Source: Arabidopsis thaliana (Eukaryota; Streptophyta; Magnoliopsida; Brassicales; Brassicaceae). From it: DNA of 64,000 bases. The position numbers and the translations under genes are program-made. Of the stretch, positions 46,869 to 58,928 are shown in pieces. The stretch is from assembly GCF_000001735.4 (NCBI RefSeq), contig NC_003070.9:20879971-20943970 (forward strand), written 5' to 3'. The notes beneath the pieces were generated by a model. The model searched no databases. It saw nothing but the letters and a program-made list of their open reading frames with translations, and was not told the origin of the DNA. Every line of letters starts with the position of its first letter. Within the stretch, counting starts at the first letter, position 1.

Positions 46869-47549
46869 TCAGATTTCATATATTTCAACATTTGCTAGAG
46901 AGTTCTCATCTACACCTTTGTTCCTTTTCTGTACAAACTTGTCTTTCAAACGACGGATTTTGGTAGTGAATTGACGACTATTCGCTTGAAAGCTAATGAT
47001 GTTCTTCACCGTATCAATAAAACCAGTCATATCATCATAAGAAATCGTCCCTTTATCATTCTGGAAATCAACCATGCCTTGCAACAAGACGATCTTATCA
47101 TCATCACTCAATATTCTTTGAAAATACTTCTTTTTGGTATCTGTTGACACCATCTTATCATCATTCATCTTGGCTACAACAACGGAACCGCAAATCTTCT
47201 TCTCCAGCTCGGTTTCAGAATATGAATCGGAGTCATGCCTTTCAGCAGCAACGATGATAAAAGCAGAAGCCGGAAGATTCTTACCAAGATATTTTTCTCC
47301 TTCTTCCTCAGTCTCCATTTTCTCGTCGTCGCCATAAGATTCCGTCGGTGGATTTTCCAATGGTTGTAGATATCTTTTCTTCCTCGGCGGATCTTCCAAC
47401 AATCTCTTCACCGTCGATGGATCTTTCTCCGGTTTGAGACACTTGTTCTTCTGTTGGGAACGCTTGTTTTTCTTGGCCATCAAACTTTTGAGAGAGTGGG
47501 AGGCCAAAAGTTTTGTTATTCTTTTCATTTTTTTTCCTTTTGTTGTCAA
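46869..47549 (-). CDS. GeBP/storekeeper-type (DUF573) DNA-binding protein
   Basis: 226 residues. The N-terminal part is a basic region with nuclear-type signals ([28 protein letters not shown]) and an acidic stretch. The DUF573 helical domain is at ~140-215: [35 protein letters not shown] and [19 protein letters not shown]. This is the non-canonical leucine-zipper-linked DNA-binding domain of GeBP transcriptional regulators. The protein ends shortly after the domain (NVEIYEI), without the usual C-terminal zipper region, so it may be truncated. AT1G55950 by position. Start chosen at the first ATG; the second (MKRITK) is possible. Confidence 0.75.
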   Translation of the reverse strand: MTTKGKKMKRITKLLASHSLKSLMAKKNKRSQQKNKCLKPEKDPSTVKRLLEDPPRKKRYLQPLENPPTESYGDDEKMETEEEGEKYLGKNLPASAFIIVAAERHDSDSYSETELEKKICGSVVVAKMNDDKMVSTDTKKKYFQRILSDDDKIVLLQGMVDFQNDKGTISYDDMTGFIDTVKNIISFQANSRQFTTKIRRLKDKFVQKRNKGVDENSLANVEIYEI

Positions 47550-47670
47550 GATAAAAAAACGTTTCAGTTTTGTAATGAGATAATATCATAGTAAAGGTCT
47601 TCTATTTATTGTGGTGTTGGACTCTTCACTCGCCGCTTAGCATCTAGGGTTGAGCTATAGTTGCTACAAC

Positions 47671-47763
47671 TTCCAAAAAGAAGGGCTAAAAGTAGACCTC
47701 ATAAGCTTTCTCTTTAGTCTCAACTTTAATGTCACTAATGTTCATCTGTCCCAATATCAACTA
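47671..47763 (-). pseudogene. CYP708A-like P450 exon relic
   Basis: On the minus strand, a preserved acceptor (tgtag) is followed by LILGQMNISDIKVETKEKA and, after a stop, PSFW. This tracks exon 3 of CYP708A1 (LILEQM..SNIKPETKSK..PSFWN, 43699-43851) at both DNA and protein level, with a short deletion. The flanking intron-like bases also resemble CYP708A1. No other P450 exons are seen nearby. Confidence 0.65.
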
Positions 47764-47991
47764 CAATCGAACAATTTGTAGTGACTCAAGAATCAAGTAA
47801 AGATTGATTGGGATAAAGACCTTACATAGTACATACAATTACAAGAATGATAACCTTTAGGCTTGTATGTTTATAATGTATGCTTTTACATTCATATCAA
47901 CACCGACTTGCATTTTGTATACGCTAGTGGTAGTACTACTGTGGTACAACAATTTGATACCAAAAGCTACCAGAGTTCAGGAGAAATTTAC

Positions 47992-49855
47992 TTAAATGGT
48001 GGTGGTCTGGGTGGTCTGATTCAGAGAAGTTCCACGTTTGTTCAGCTTCGTCAAGAGGTAAGCCAATGCGACTTTAGCACCTAAGGCTGAGGGACCACGG
48101 GACAAGCAGATCGCACCGCCCACAAGTACTAGACCTTTTGCTATCAGTTTCGTTGATGGCTTTCTCATTTTTTTCTTCTGTTTGGCGGCTACAACATGAC
48201 TCAACACTCCTTCACCACTACTTGTTTCCATGGAGCCTGTGACATTATCTGTCCCAGTTTCTAACTCTGATGGAACCTGAAGATACAACAATCAATGTCA
48301 GTGAAGACCCAACCCAACCGGTTGCTTTAAGCATATTTTCAGGACACTAAATACCATTTTACAGAACAGAATTTTCATATGAATCTCACCTCTTTCATTA
48401 AGGTGACAGCAGATAGAATGGGTCCTTGGGTTCTATGACTGGTTGCTATGTATTTACAAAGAGCGTTTTCCATCTTACAAACGTAACTCCATATGCCTTT
48501 TGAGAAGGCGAGCTTGGCCATCTCAACATTTAACCCAGCATTCTCCTGGTGAAACATTTTGATCTCACACGCATTTCTACCGGGAACTGCAGCAAGTGTG
48601 TCAAAGGTATCAGTCAGATAAGTATCAAAGGTAGAAAGAATGCTGACAACAGAAACTGAAAAAAGAAACTAAGGACCGTGTTCACCATGATCAATCAATA
48701 TCTGGTTATATGGTATTCAAACAACACTGACTAGAACTTTTAGGTGAATCCACTTGCCTTGCCTGATTCGCCAACCAGATCTAAAGTAACTTACACGTAC
48801 ATACTTCCTCTGTTGTGGTACCATATTGTGATCACATTCCTAATAGTAACCAAAGAGCAAAATGATAAGTAAAGAAGCAACAACAAATTGCGACAGATAG
48901 AGGGAGAGAGAGGTTTTTTGGTTGAATTTGACCTTTGTGAAACAGTAGAACTTCTTCTCCTTTCCTTGCCACAATCTCCAAGCTAGAACGTACTCTCTCG
49001 ATGTCAACAAGGGAAACTTTTTAATGGTGCGACCAATCTCAATTCCAGTATTACTATCAACCTGCAACTGCTCATGCTCAACCACAGTCTTATCCCATAG
49101 TTTCCTATAATCATTGTCCATGTAAAAGTCCCTCACAATCTCTGCAGAGAAACCCTCGAAGACCGTGACACTTAGGTACTTCATAGGACCACCGCCATCC
49201 TAATAATAGAGCCAAAAGGATACTCAGTAATCAGAATAATAAAAGACTAAAAAGACACTTTTGAAAGTAAGTTACTACTTTGGGTTTGCAGCGTTTAGCA
49301 GAGTATGAAATGCGATCGTTGCTTTTGTGAATAACATGTTCCCATATCTCCGTGGAATCATTTGTTTCCTCCTCCAAATTCTCGATCAGAAATTTCAAAT
49401 CTTCATCAGAGACTAGTTTGGATATCCTGCAAAAAAATGTATAAGAGGAATCTGGTAGCTCAATGAAACCAATCCACATAAAGCCTAAAGACAATTCCAC
49501 TCAAGTAGAATCCTTCAAAGTTTAAACATTTCAAAAATCAAACGCACTTTAAGCAAAAAAGGATTAGTTTTTTTCATTAGCCAAAGTGAGTAATTAAACA
49601 TTTGATTGAGAAACCTTTTTACCTTGATTGAGAGTTCGCGGGAACTGATTCTGTAGAGGGAGAGGAAGAAGAAGAAGAAGAAGAAGAAGAAGAAGGAGCA
49701 GAAGTGAAGAAGCGAAATTTAGTGGAAAAGAAGATATGAAGGAGAAGGATTAAGAGAAGCGAAATCGCGGTGGTCCATAAATAACAATCGGAAACAGCTC
49801 GCCGAGAAAGTTCGTCGGAGAAGAAAGACAAAGCCCAGGTTGATACGCTCTTCAT
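47992..49855 (-). CDS. START lipid-binding domain protein, membrane anchored
   Basis: Exons 49623-49855, 49279-49426, 48933-49199, 48758-48839, 48390-48586 and 47992-48276 give 403 residues (AT1G55960 by position). N-terminal membrane segment ~28-45 (LWTTAISLLLILLLHIFF), then a polyserine run encoded by a GAA/CTT microsatellite (about 49663-49697). START domain ~85-290 (YLSVTVFEGFSAEIVRDFYM, TSREYVLAWRLWQ). The C-terminal tail has a basic patch (KQKKKMRKPSTKL) and a second hydrophobic stretch (GLVLVGGAICLSRGPSALGA). START domains bind sterols or phospholipids; the ligand is unknown. The fourth exon ends at a GC donor (48757-48756), the only junction that keeps frame. Confidence 0.9.
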
Positions 49856-50879
49856 CGAATTCCAAAATCTCGACGATTTGCGAAATCATTCATCCATCGT
49901 GGCGTCTGTTTTTGTGTTTTCCAGTTGCAGATGCGGGCAAGGCAACGGATTCTGGACTCTGCTTTTTCTCTTTATTTTATGGTGTCGCCCCCCCAAAATT
50001 TGATTTTTTGTTCTTTTTGACCCCTTTTTTTATTTTCTTACAACTTTGCCCTCTTTGTGTTAAATCAATGGGTGTTTATATACAACAAGAACATGACCAA
50101 ACTATTGACAGGTCAGACTCGATTTGTGATCTAGAACCATAAATTGAGGCAAGCCACATAATGAAATCGAAAGAACCTGTCGTTTTAATTCATGTAAAAG
50201 ATATGGAAGAAATGAAGTGTCAGAGAAAATGGATAAGGGCCATAAGGCAACGATTGACTCTATTGATTCTGTGACAATCACAATCACACAATACTTGTTC
50301 TAATAGCAAATATGTGGAGAAAACCACAAAGAAACAAATATTCTGATACTATAGAGAGACTAATGGTTCATGACTAAGGAGGACCGGATACACCAGTACC
50401 AATAGCTGATCCAATTTGATATATGGCCAGTAATAAACCGGACTATCAATTTCCTCTTTAAAGTTATACCTTCAAAATTTAACAGAAAATGTATTTTGTA
50501 GTTGAAATCTATCCAACTTCATTATTCAATAGTTTCTTGCATCAAATATATCGGCTACTGCAAATCTTGGTTCTTAAAAAAAATGTTGATTTGGTTTGAA
50601 TTCCACAGGTGATTTTGGTTTGAGTCGGTTCAGAGTGGATATTCTGCCTCTAACCGGTGGGCTTAATTGTCTTCTCCGTTTATTGAATCCCCTGGACGTT
50701 AGTTTGAGCTTACTTTATTGGGCCTATGGTATATATACACAATGGTCAGGCCCATGGTAATTCAAGCAATTGAACACTCTAGTCTAGTGTATGAAATTAT
50801 GAACAAACAAACATTAATACACTCTTTCTTAGATCATAGTATTTTCCCTGTCGCTTGATGAACAGCCATAGCTGCTTAT
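49856..50879. other. intergenic spacer upstream of START gene
   Basis: Promoter side of the START gene, then AT-rich spacer. No gene recognised. Confidence 0.45.
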
Positions 50880-52110
50880 TATCCATGGATGGATGAAACA
50901 ATGTTTATCGTTCATCCTATCTGTCTCTATCTCCATTGCATAACTTTCTCCACATTGTGCCACCTGAAACTGTTGGAACTCATTTTTGCGCGGTCCTACA
51001 GAAACCACAAATATGCCATTAGAAACTCGAGATTTCTCAAAAGGTTCATTCTCGAGAGCAAATGGAATTGCAGTTTCTGTCTGATGAGCTTGAGTTGGCC
51101 ATCACAGACCGTGCTGAAACCCACAGGCGTGATGTGAGTTTAGTTCTTTTTCATCTATAAAGAGTTTGTTGGTTTCTCTCCTTTAACTTGCTAGCTACCA
51201 AGTGAATCCTGACCAAAACTCTGTTCCTGCAGCGTTGTCTGTCACCGCAGAGCCTTCTCTAGGATCAGCGATTAACCACAAGCCAAGAATAAGATAGAGT
51301 CCTGAGCTCCATGAGCATTTTCTAGAGGCAGTGAACAAGCTTCAAGGGCCTAAAAGACTAAGTAGCACCAAAACGGGTACGGGAACTAGAAACGGGGACG
51401 GAAAACGGCGAAGTCAAAATTCATAGTATGTAGAGACAACTCCTAAGGCTGCTATGAAGCTAATGAATGTTGAGAGTTTGACCATCTATCAAGTGAAAAG
51501 CCATCTGACCCTGACAGAAATTTCAACTACATAAGCTGAATTATCTTTGAAGCTGTATTTTTTCCTTGCAGAAGTATAGACTAGCCAAGTATATGCCAGA
51601 GAGAAAACAAGGTAACTTGTTCCCTCATCTGCTTCTAGTTCATATATGATCATCTGAGAAAGTTTATTTATTGATTCATTGTTTTTTTTTATTGAGAAGA
51701 GAAGAAAGCAGCTTCGAATAACTTTTGGATTGTGGGATATGTTTTCAAACATTTTCTTAAAAGTTTTTCTGTTTACTTTTTGTGCAGAGCCGTACAGTTA
51801 GCAGAAGCTCCGTCTGCAGATGGAAGTACAGAAGCAATTGCATGAACAGCTCGAGGTAAAACTCTAACATTGGTGATAAGGTTTCATTCAAGATTTGCTC
51901 TCAACCAATTCATGTACATGTTACTGCTGGGTGAGTAGGTACAGATGTCACTACAACTACGGATAGAAGAACATATATACTAAGTACTTGGAAAAGATCT
52001 TGTAAGTACAACACTAATCTTGTAAAACCAATGCATCTGAAGTTAACGCCGACAAATGTGAAACTTCCCCGAAACGTCCAAGAATTGAAAACTGAACATC
52101 CTTCAAGGTA
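50880..52110 (+). pseudogene. MYB-CC (PHR1/PHL-type, G2-like) transcription factor pseudogene
   Basis: Ordered remnants on the plus strand. N-terminal MELQFLSDELELAITDRAET (about 51058-51120). MYB block SPELHEHFLEAVNKL (about 51300-51345) preceded by a stop. TPKAAMKLMN..LTIYQVKSHL (about 51438-51510). KYRLAKYMPERKQ behind a preserved acceptor (about 51572-51610). Coiled-coil LQMEVQKQLHEQLE (about 51812-51857, followed by a donor-like gtaaaac). VQMSLQLRIEEH (about 51938-51975). Family order, the SHL-x-KYR intron position and the LHEQLE motif are all kept. In-frame stops and a ~75-base GC-richer insertion between 'GP' and 'TPKAA' (about 51350-51432) disable it. Family members regulate phosphate-starvation responses. 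Confidence 0.8.
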
Positions 52111-52480
52111 GTAGTAAGTAGTCACTTTTGAGGTCTATCTGTTGTAAATAAGGTCCATTGTGTACTTGTGTTTACTATATGATCCTATAAAAGAAATAGA
52201 TTGTCAAATTCCTTTAGTTATTTACAAAAGAATCAATCAACAAAGAATATGAAAGAGACTTCAAATAAAAAATCCACCACAACCGACATCTTATATTTGG
52301 CAAATATGTACCATCCTATGTGCCTCCTCTAATCTTAACTTATAATTAGCTACCTGCTGAAGAGACGAAAAAGCTCCTCCTTTTGCTTCTAGTCTTCCTT
52401 TAATTCTATGCAATAATAGTCTACAAAATAGTCTCTTGTTTTTGTTGAGAATGCAGCTGGCATGTAATTGATCAGATGAG
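52111..52480. other. 3' flanks of MYB-CC relic and HAC4
   Basis: Nothing else is seen. Confidence 0.5.
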
Positions 52481-55400
52481 TCAGCCAGTGCGGGTGGCTT
52501 CAGCGGCCCTTTCCCGCATCATCTCCATTACAGCAGCTCTACGCCTTTTGTCTGCCTGCTGCTGCTTCCTTCTACTAATCGCTCTCAAACCGCTGTTCAA
52601 CGGAGATGCAACACCAAAGAGTTAGCTATCTATCTATATATGACAAGTTGTTTAATCAGTGTAAAAGCATGTGAAAAAAACTCTATGTACCTGCATTTGG
52701 GGACAGTGCACTTGGAATCTCTACAGTTGCGGGCATGGAGTTTGAGGAGACTCCACAATCCCTTACAAATGGGGCAATCTCCAGTCGTACAGTCTATACA
52801 ATGTCTGAAGAGCATCTTACTCTTACGACAACCTTGATATTGGCACTGTGTAGAGCGGCATGTAGCTGCATGTACTAGCAGTTTTTTTAACTGCAAATAT
52901 CAACAAACCACCGAGCTTTATTCCTCTGTTTCTGGCAGCTACACACACACATAAACAATCTAAATATAGGTAAAGGGCTTATCAGAAGATACCTTCTCAA
53001 GCTTGACTTGATAACTCTGACTAGCTTGCCCGTTCTGTTGTACAACAGTACTATCCGTAGAAGATGAACGGCTTGTCAGTTTATGTGAATGGTTTATAGA
53101 GTCCTTTGAGTAACAGGCACTGCAGACATCATAGCCCGGACAAACTTCACAGTGCCAGCCTTGAGAGTTTTCAACTTCTTGTTGGCAGATGGTGCAAACC
53201 GTCGCAAATGCAGGGGCAGTGGGGTTGTGGAGATGATAGAGAATCATCATGGAAGAATGTTTCGCCCGCCTGAGAGTCTCGTACTGATAGTTATTTCCTT
53301 GGCAAAGATTCAGGAAAGCTTGTCTATTATGGAAAAATTCGCTCTCGAGGTTGTTATCTTTGTCTTCAATCTTGGTGGGAACGTCTTTGATGGCCACCTG
53401 CAAAGATCCACACCTTGTCAGTTTCTAAGATACAAAAGGAGAGAATGAAACTCTTAAATCTCTAACCACCATTAGAAACTTACAGGAAATAGCGCGTGTT
53501 TCTCTTTCTGATTAATCGGATGTCTCTCTATATTTATGCGGTTCTGTTCCACTTCGTAACACCTATGGTTGAAAGACAGTTGTTTAGTCGAATGATTTGA
53601 AGTATTATATAGCCTGAGTATGATCATATATGTAGCAGAGATCTTACTTGTCACAGATCTGAAAATTCTTGCAGTGATTGCAGACCCACCGGTTTCCAGA
53701 TACCATGAGAGTGGTACAATGCTTGCAGCAATGTTGCAAATGAACCATTATAAAATCTTCCTTCATCGGACAAATGGTCTCACCGAGCTACAGAAAAACA
53801 GAACAAATAAATAAAAGCTGGTGGAAGCAAGATCATAATAGTGGAATGGAGAAATAAGAAGTTACTTTTTGCATCATAAGTCGATCCTTGGAGGCATTAA
53901 GAGAAAGGTCCAACTGGCCAACGGCTTTTAGGGCTCTTTTCGATATGACCTTTTTGGTCAATCCTTTTCTATGTAACTTTGTCTCACCATCATCTTCTTG
54001 GTTCATTTGGCGTAGTAAATCCTCAGCAGCACTTGGCCAGTAATCTCCATCAAAATATGGCAACCTTGCAGCAGTTACATTAGCTCTACATTCACCAGAC
54101 TGGACAAAAAAATGATTGTAGAGGTTTGTGCATTCAACGACCACATCTTCTTTTGAAGCTTTTCTTAACATTGCCAAATACCTGAAAAGGTAGGAATGTG
54201 ATTAGTGCCAACAAATGTACATAACACTGACAAACAAGTAAAAACAGAACAGTCGCGATCTCATACCATTCCCTTAGTTTGTCGGTCTTTGGAGTCTTCT
54301 GGATTTCAGGATGACAGTAAAGAATGTAATCGTCACCCTTAAGTGGAGGACATGCCCATATATAGCAGCTTGTAAAACCACGTTTCTTACAATAATCGAG
54401 ATAACCAATCTGCAAATTCGTAACAATGATAAGTTTCATGTACTCGTGAAGCAAAACACGAAACCTAAAGAAGATGGGATTAGAGATAAAACGGCTTACC
54501 AGAATTTCATGGTACACAAAGGTGCGAAGGGCTTCTCCAGACACAGTTCGAAAGGTCTGAAATACTTAACAGAGTCCAGATAAGAAAGGTATACCCGCCG
54601 CTCATTGGGAGGTCCAGAGTCTGTCCCAAATTCCTGAACGAACATACCAAACAAGCATACTTCCACATTTTCAATCTTCTGAAACAGAAAAATGGCCTGA
54701 AATATATAAAGAAAATACATCTTGTAAGTGACAAACAAGCATCATGAAAATGAATAAGAACAAATACCATGAACCATTGCTACCTTGGACTTATAAGGGA
54801 ATTCAGATGGATAATTTTCTTCACGGAAAAGCTCAAGGAAACGTTCCTTTACTTCTAATACTTTATCAACCGATGCCACAACTCTGACAGTAAGTGATTC
54901 AGCTCCTGGGACCTGATATATCAATAATGAAGGTAGATGGTTATTATAACAAAATTTGCTCCAGGCTGTTCAAGTGAACCTAAAGCTCATGTATCGTAAA
55001 AGAACAAAAGCATAAAACAGTTGACAGCCTTAAAGAGTTAGAGATCACCTCCTCATAAGTTTTTCCTTGAAGTCTAGCCCTCTCTTGTCTTTCCTCCTTC
55101 AACTTTTTGAATAACCGCTCCTCTAGATGCTTGCTAAGAGAAGTAACTGGTAAACTTGTTGCCCCCGGAACAGCACTTAGTGGTAATGGTCTTCTTTCTC
55201 TTTGTTCCACCTCTTGTATATAGCAACTAGGGCAAGTGTACTTGGTGGATTCTCCATGATTTCTTCGGCTGTTGAACAAAGCACAAATTATATGCTGCCA
55301 TGCTTCACACTTATCACATTGCACCCACTGCAGAAAACCATTGGTTTGGTTCAGACACACACAAAAAAAGAAAACAAAGAAAAAAAAAAACAAAGGAAGA

Positions 55401-58320
55401 AACAAATTTCCGAAATCATGAGGCATACATACCCCTTCCGGAACTTGTTCATCATTTTTCTTTTTCTGAAGCCTTGTTTTCGGTATAGAAGTTCCATCAA
55501 GAAAAACCAATTTTTCACGCGCTTCATTGTAGCAAGGTGCACAGACATAGTGCCTTGACTCACCAACCGCAATACTATAGTGCAAGGCATTTTTCTTGAT
55601 GCGTATACCACAAGGTGAGCAGTAAATAGGTACTGGCTCAAATACAAGCCACTCAACAGCACATAACTGACAAGAATTCACAGACATGGAGCACCCCATT
55701 GCTTTGTTTTTTTCTGCCTTGGTTTTACTCTGAAAATAGAATTACAAAGAAACAAAAAAATTAGTATCGTTCACAGCCATGTGCATTCTTAGTTACTTTC
55801 AAACAAACAAAAAGCAGAACAAGGATACAGAGTAGGAAAAATAAGACCTTGTGAAAACCAAGAAAGGTTAAACAAGAATTGAAGTTTTAAAATCTGAATG
55901 TTTACCTGTCCTACCCACTGACGAAGACTGCGGATATGCTCCTTTACTTGCTCAGGAGTAAACAATTCAACAAGTGAGGAGATTTCCATCTTAGACGCAT
56001 CTACAACTTCCACAGACTGTTTCACATTCTCTTCCTTTGGTGCACTCATTTCATTCATACATTTGGATTTCCCTTGTGCCAATAAGCAACTAGTTTTTTC
56101 AACCATAGCAAAACCACCACAATTATTACCCTTGGGAGTATCTTCAGCAACATGTTTCACCAGCTCCCTGGTAACGGGAATCTCAGAAGCACCAGGAACA
56201 TCAATGTCCATAGGCATAGCCTCAACTTTGAGGCTTTGCAAACCATCTTTCTCTTGCATATTCATTAAGGAATGAGGTTTACAGACAACACCACATCCTG
56301 TCACCGAAATGCTCTTTGTCTCGGGAGTGATATTTTGGGAGGGTCGATGTAGTTTCGGGCGCTTGATTGAGCGTTGCAGATCAGCATCAACAGATGGAGC
56401 TTCAGCACCTCCTTTTTTATATGCTTGCCTGGATTTTGAGGATTTCTTGGGTTGACATTTTGAACTAGCTGAGCTACACTTAGCTCTACGGAGAGGTACA
56501 ATTGTGTATTTATTCTTTTCCATGTATTCTCTGACAGCTACACAGGTACGGCACGATATGCTTTTGCATTGCTTGAAATGATCTAACCACATCCGAGTAC
56601 CAAGACAATACCTATATTTGCAGTTAGGGACCTTGCAGCAGTCTATATGTTTCACTATCTTTCTGGCTTGAAAGCAAAACTTGCTCGCACACTTATCTTT
56701 CTTAGCCTTGCAATGACGTGCATGGAACATAAACGGAATCCACCGCAGAACGGTGTTCGAAGACGTTTGACCACAATCTTCATTAACCTGTTTACTTGGT
56801 ACATGCATGACAGGAGCAGCTAAAGCCATAGCTTGCTGAGTCAGATTGGGAAGTAAACGATCTTGGTTCTGGAGTTGGCCAGGATAAAGATTTTGGGAGT
56901 GTTGTCCTCGGTGCTGGCGAGACCCATGATTTGAGAGTTGTTGACTGACCTGAGGCAAATTGTCTCTGTTATTGGGAGCAGATTGGAAATTGGTATTCCA
57001 CAGGGGATGATGTAGTTGACGTTTAGGCAATGGGGTTTGTTGCATTGGTTGCAGGTTTGAGTGATAACTTGTGACGGTAGGGTCAAGTCCCTGCATAGGA
57101 TTGGGGTTGTTCCATGGAATTGAATTCTGAGCAACTGCCATTGAGCCAGATGACATAACAACTCCACAGGGATATGGATTACTTTGACCAAAAGAAGCAA
57201 CGTTGCTCATTGAGTATCCTTATCATGGGAGAAAGCAACTTGTCAGAAACGTACCATTACATGAATTGCATAAAAGAAAAGTGAAAGCGAAAAGAAATAG
57301 ATAGTAAGAGATAGGGAGAGAGATTACTATGCATGTGTGACTGATCAGGTGGTGGTTGCAGAAAAGGTTGAGGTAAAGTTGAAAAATGTGTAGCATTGAA
57401 GAGGTCTTGAGAAGTCATGGGTATATTAGCAGAAACTGGTACACAGTTGCCGTTAAATCCAGTAATCAGAGGACTAGAGATCCCACAAGTAATTTGGTTC
57501 ATATTCGGCCTATTAACTTCAACCATCTGGTGATTAGCACCAGTAGAATGGTGTGTCTGCATGTCAGGCCCAATAGAAAATGCTGCAGATGATAAGGTAT
57601 AGAGTCAAAATAAAGAACAGCATGTCAGTATAATTTGAAAAAGAATCAGGAGAGATCAAAGATGTGTACCTCCAGCTGTTGCAGTGGTGCAATTAATTGG
57701 CACAAGGCTTCTTCCGCATTGGAAAGAGTTACTAACGCTTATGGAAGTATGGACCGCTCGGGTAGATGTAATACATTGAGCCTCTCCGTTATTCATGGCA
57801 GCAGCAGCAGCACGCCGCTGAGAAAGCATTGTTCCAAGCTGTTGCAATATAGTTCGTACACGGGCGTCAAAAGTTCTTAAATCGAAGTACTCCTCAAATG
57901 ATCGAGAAGACTTGAGGAGTTCTTCCTCAATCATTCTTGTTGCCGCAATACACTGTTGATCCTGCTTCTCTAAGAGAGCACGTTGCGTGGCATCATCAAC
58001 ACGCTGCTGTTGCTGCTGATTCTTCTTGTCTAGAAAGATTTGATGCTGCTTCTGCTTGTGTCTTACGATAGCATAACTGGAGAAAGAATATATGATGGTT
58101 AATATAGCAAATTAAAGATAAGATCATGAGACAACATATGTATAATAAGGGCAATAAAGAGAGAGCGAAGATGATTATGTTACATTCTATTTCTTAAAGC
58201 AGTGCGTCTCTTCTTTATGAAATTATTAGCATCCTGCTGAGGAGAAATAACAGTTATTGGTGCCGACGATGACGAAGAAACAGCAACAGAGTTCTGAGGA
58301 ACTTCTTTATTATTATTCAT
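52481..58320 (-). CDS. HAC4: CBP/p300-type histone acetyltransferase HAC4, frame broken in HAT domain
   Basis: Nuclear co-activator acetyltransferase. Exons 58184-58320, 57670-58076, 57328-57582, 55906-57218, 55433-55729, 55049-55327, 54784-54912, 54500-54696, 54267-54409, 53866-54181, 53648-53787, 53484-53562, 52993-53397, 52691-52890 and 52481-52592; ~1470 residues if the frame were whole. Domains: TAZ finger ~430-505 ([20 protein letters not shown]), PHD finger ~720-880 ([17 protein letters not shown]), CBP-type HAT ~895-1165 ([33 protein letters not shown]), two ZZ fingers ~1205-1330, C-terminal TAZ ~1360-1440. Exon 54500-54696 is 197 bases where phase demands a multiple of three: [10 protein letters not shown] is in one frame, [15 protein letters not shown] in another. 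Splicing out 54557-54594 (38 bases, gt..ag) would restore the frame at the cost of conserved residues. Either a tiny annotated intron or a damaged gene. Confidence 0.9.
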
Positions 58321-58928
58321 ATTTTTCTTTCAACAGAGCATGTGACCAAAGCCTCCTAGCTCCTCCTATTTTTGACCTGAAGAAAAAGTAATTGATTTTA
58401 GGGCTCCGCCTAAGTCAAAAAACAAAGGTCAATTATATAAGGTTCGCAATTTGATTAATTAGCGTTGAGAAGCCAAATACAGTCAACGAGAACGAAGACG
58501 ACCAAAGAAACAAAGGATGGTCTTGGTCGATGAGTTAAGATACTACACTACGTGCGATTGTGACGGGGAACTATGGGACGCATGAAGAGGAGGAATAGGG
58601 ATTTGTCTTTTATATCCAAAAAATCAATCAAGCCCTTTATTTTATTTATTTATTTATTTAGTTGACAAAAGTTATATAAATCAACTAGTTTGACTTTTGT
58701 TTTTGACGGAATCAACTAGGAAAGTTAAGATGTTATGTTTTGTTATATTTTTAAAAAAACTTCAGGCCCAACTACAAAAAAATATTGGAAAATAAAAACA
58801 ATTGTGGAAATTATTAAGGTTAGTCTCTCTTCTTTTTTTTTTTTTTTTTATTGTGTGTTTAGTATCTCATGAAAATCAGATTCCTAAAGCTAACACAAGA
58901 TTCACAAATGGCTTAAGAGTCAGGACGC
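58321..58928. other. HAC4 leader/promoter and 3' flank of FAD gene
   Basis: HAC4 upstream sequence to about 58620, then AT-rich DNA with a 19-base T run near 58832-58850. No gene is seen. Confidence 0.5.

Noticed and set aside
47863..48084. 73-codon plus-strand frame overlapping the START gene 3' end
   Set aside because: Antisense shadow of the terminal START-gene exon.
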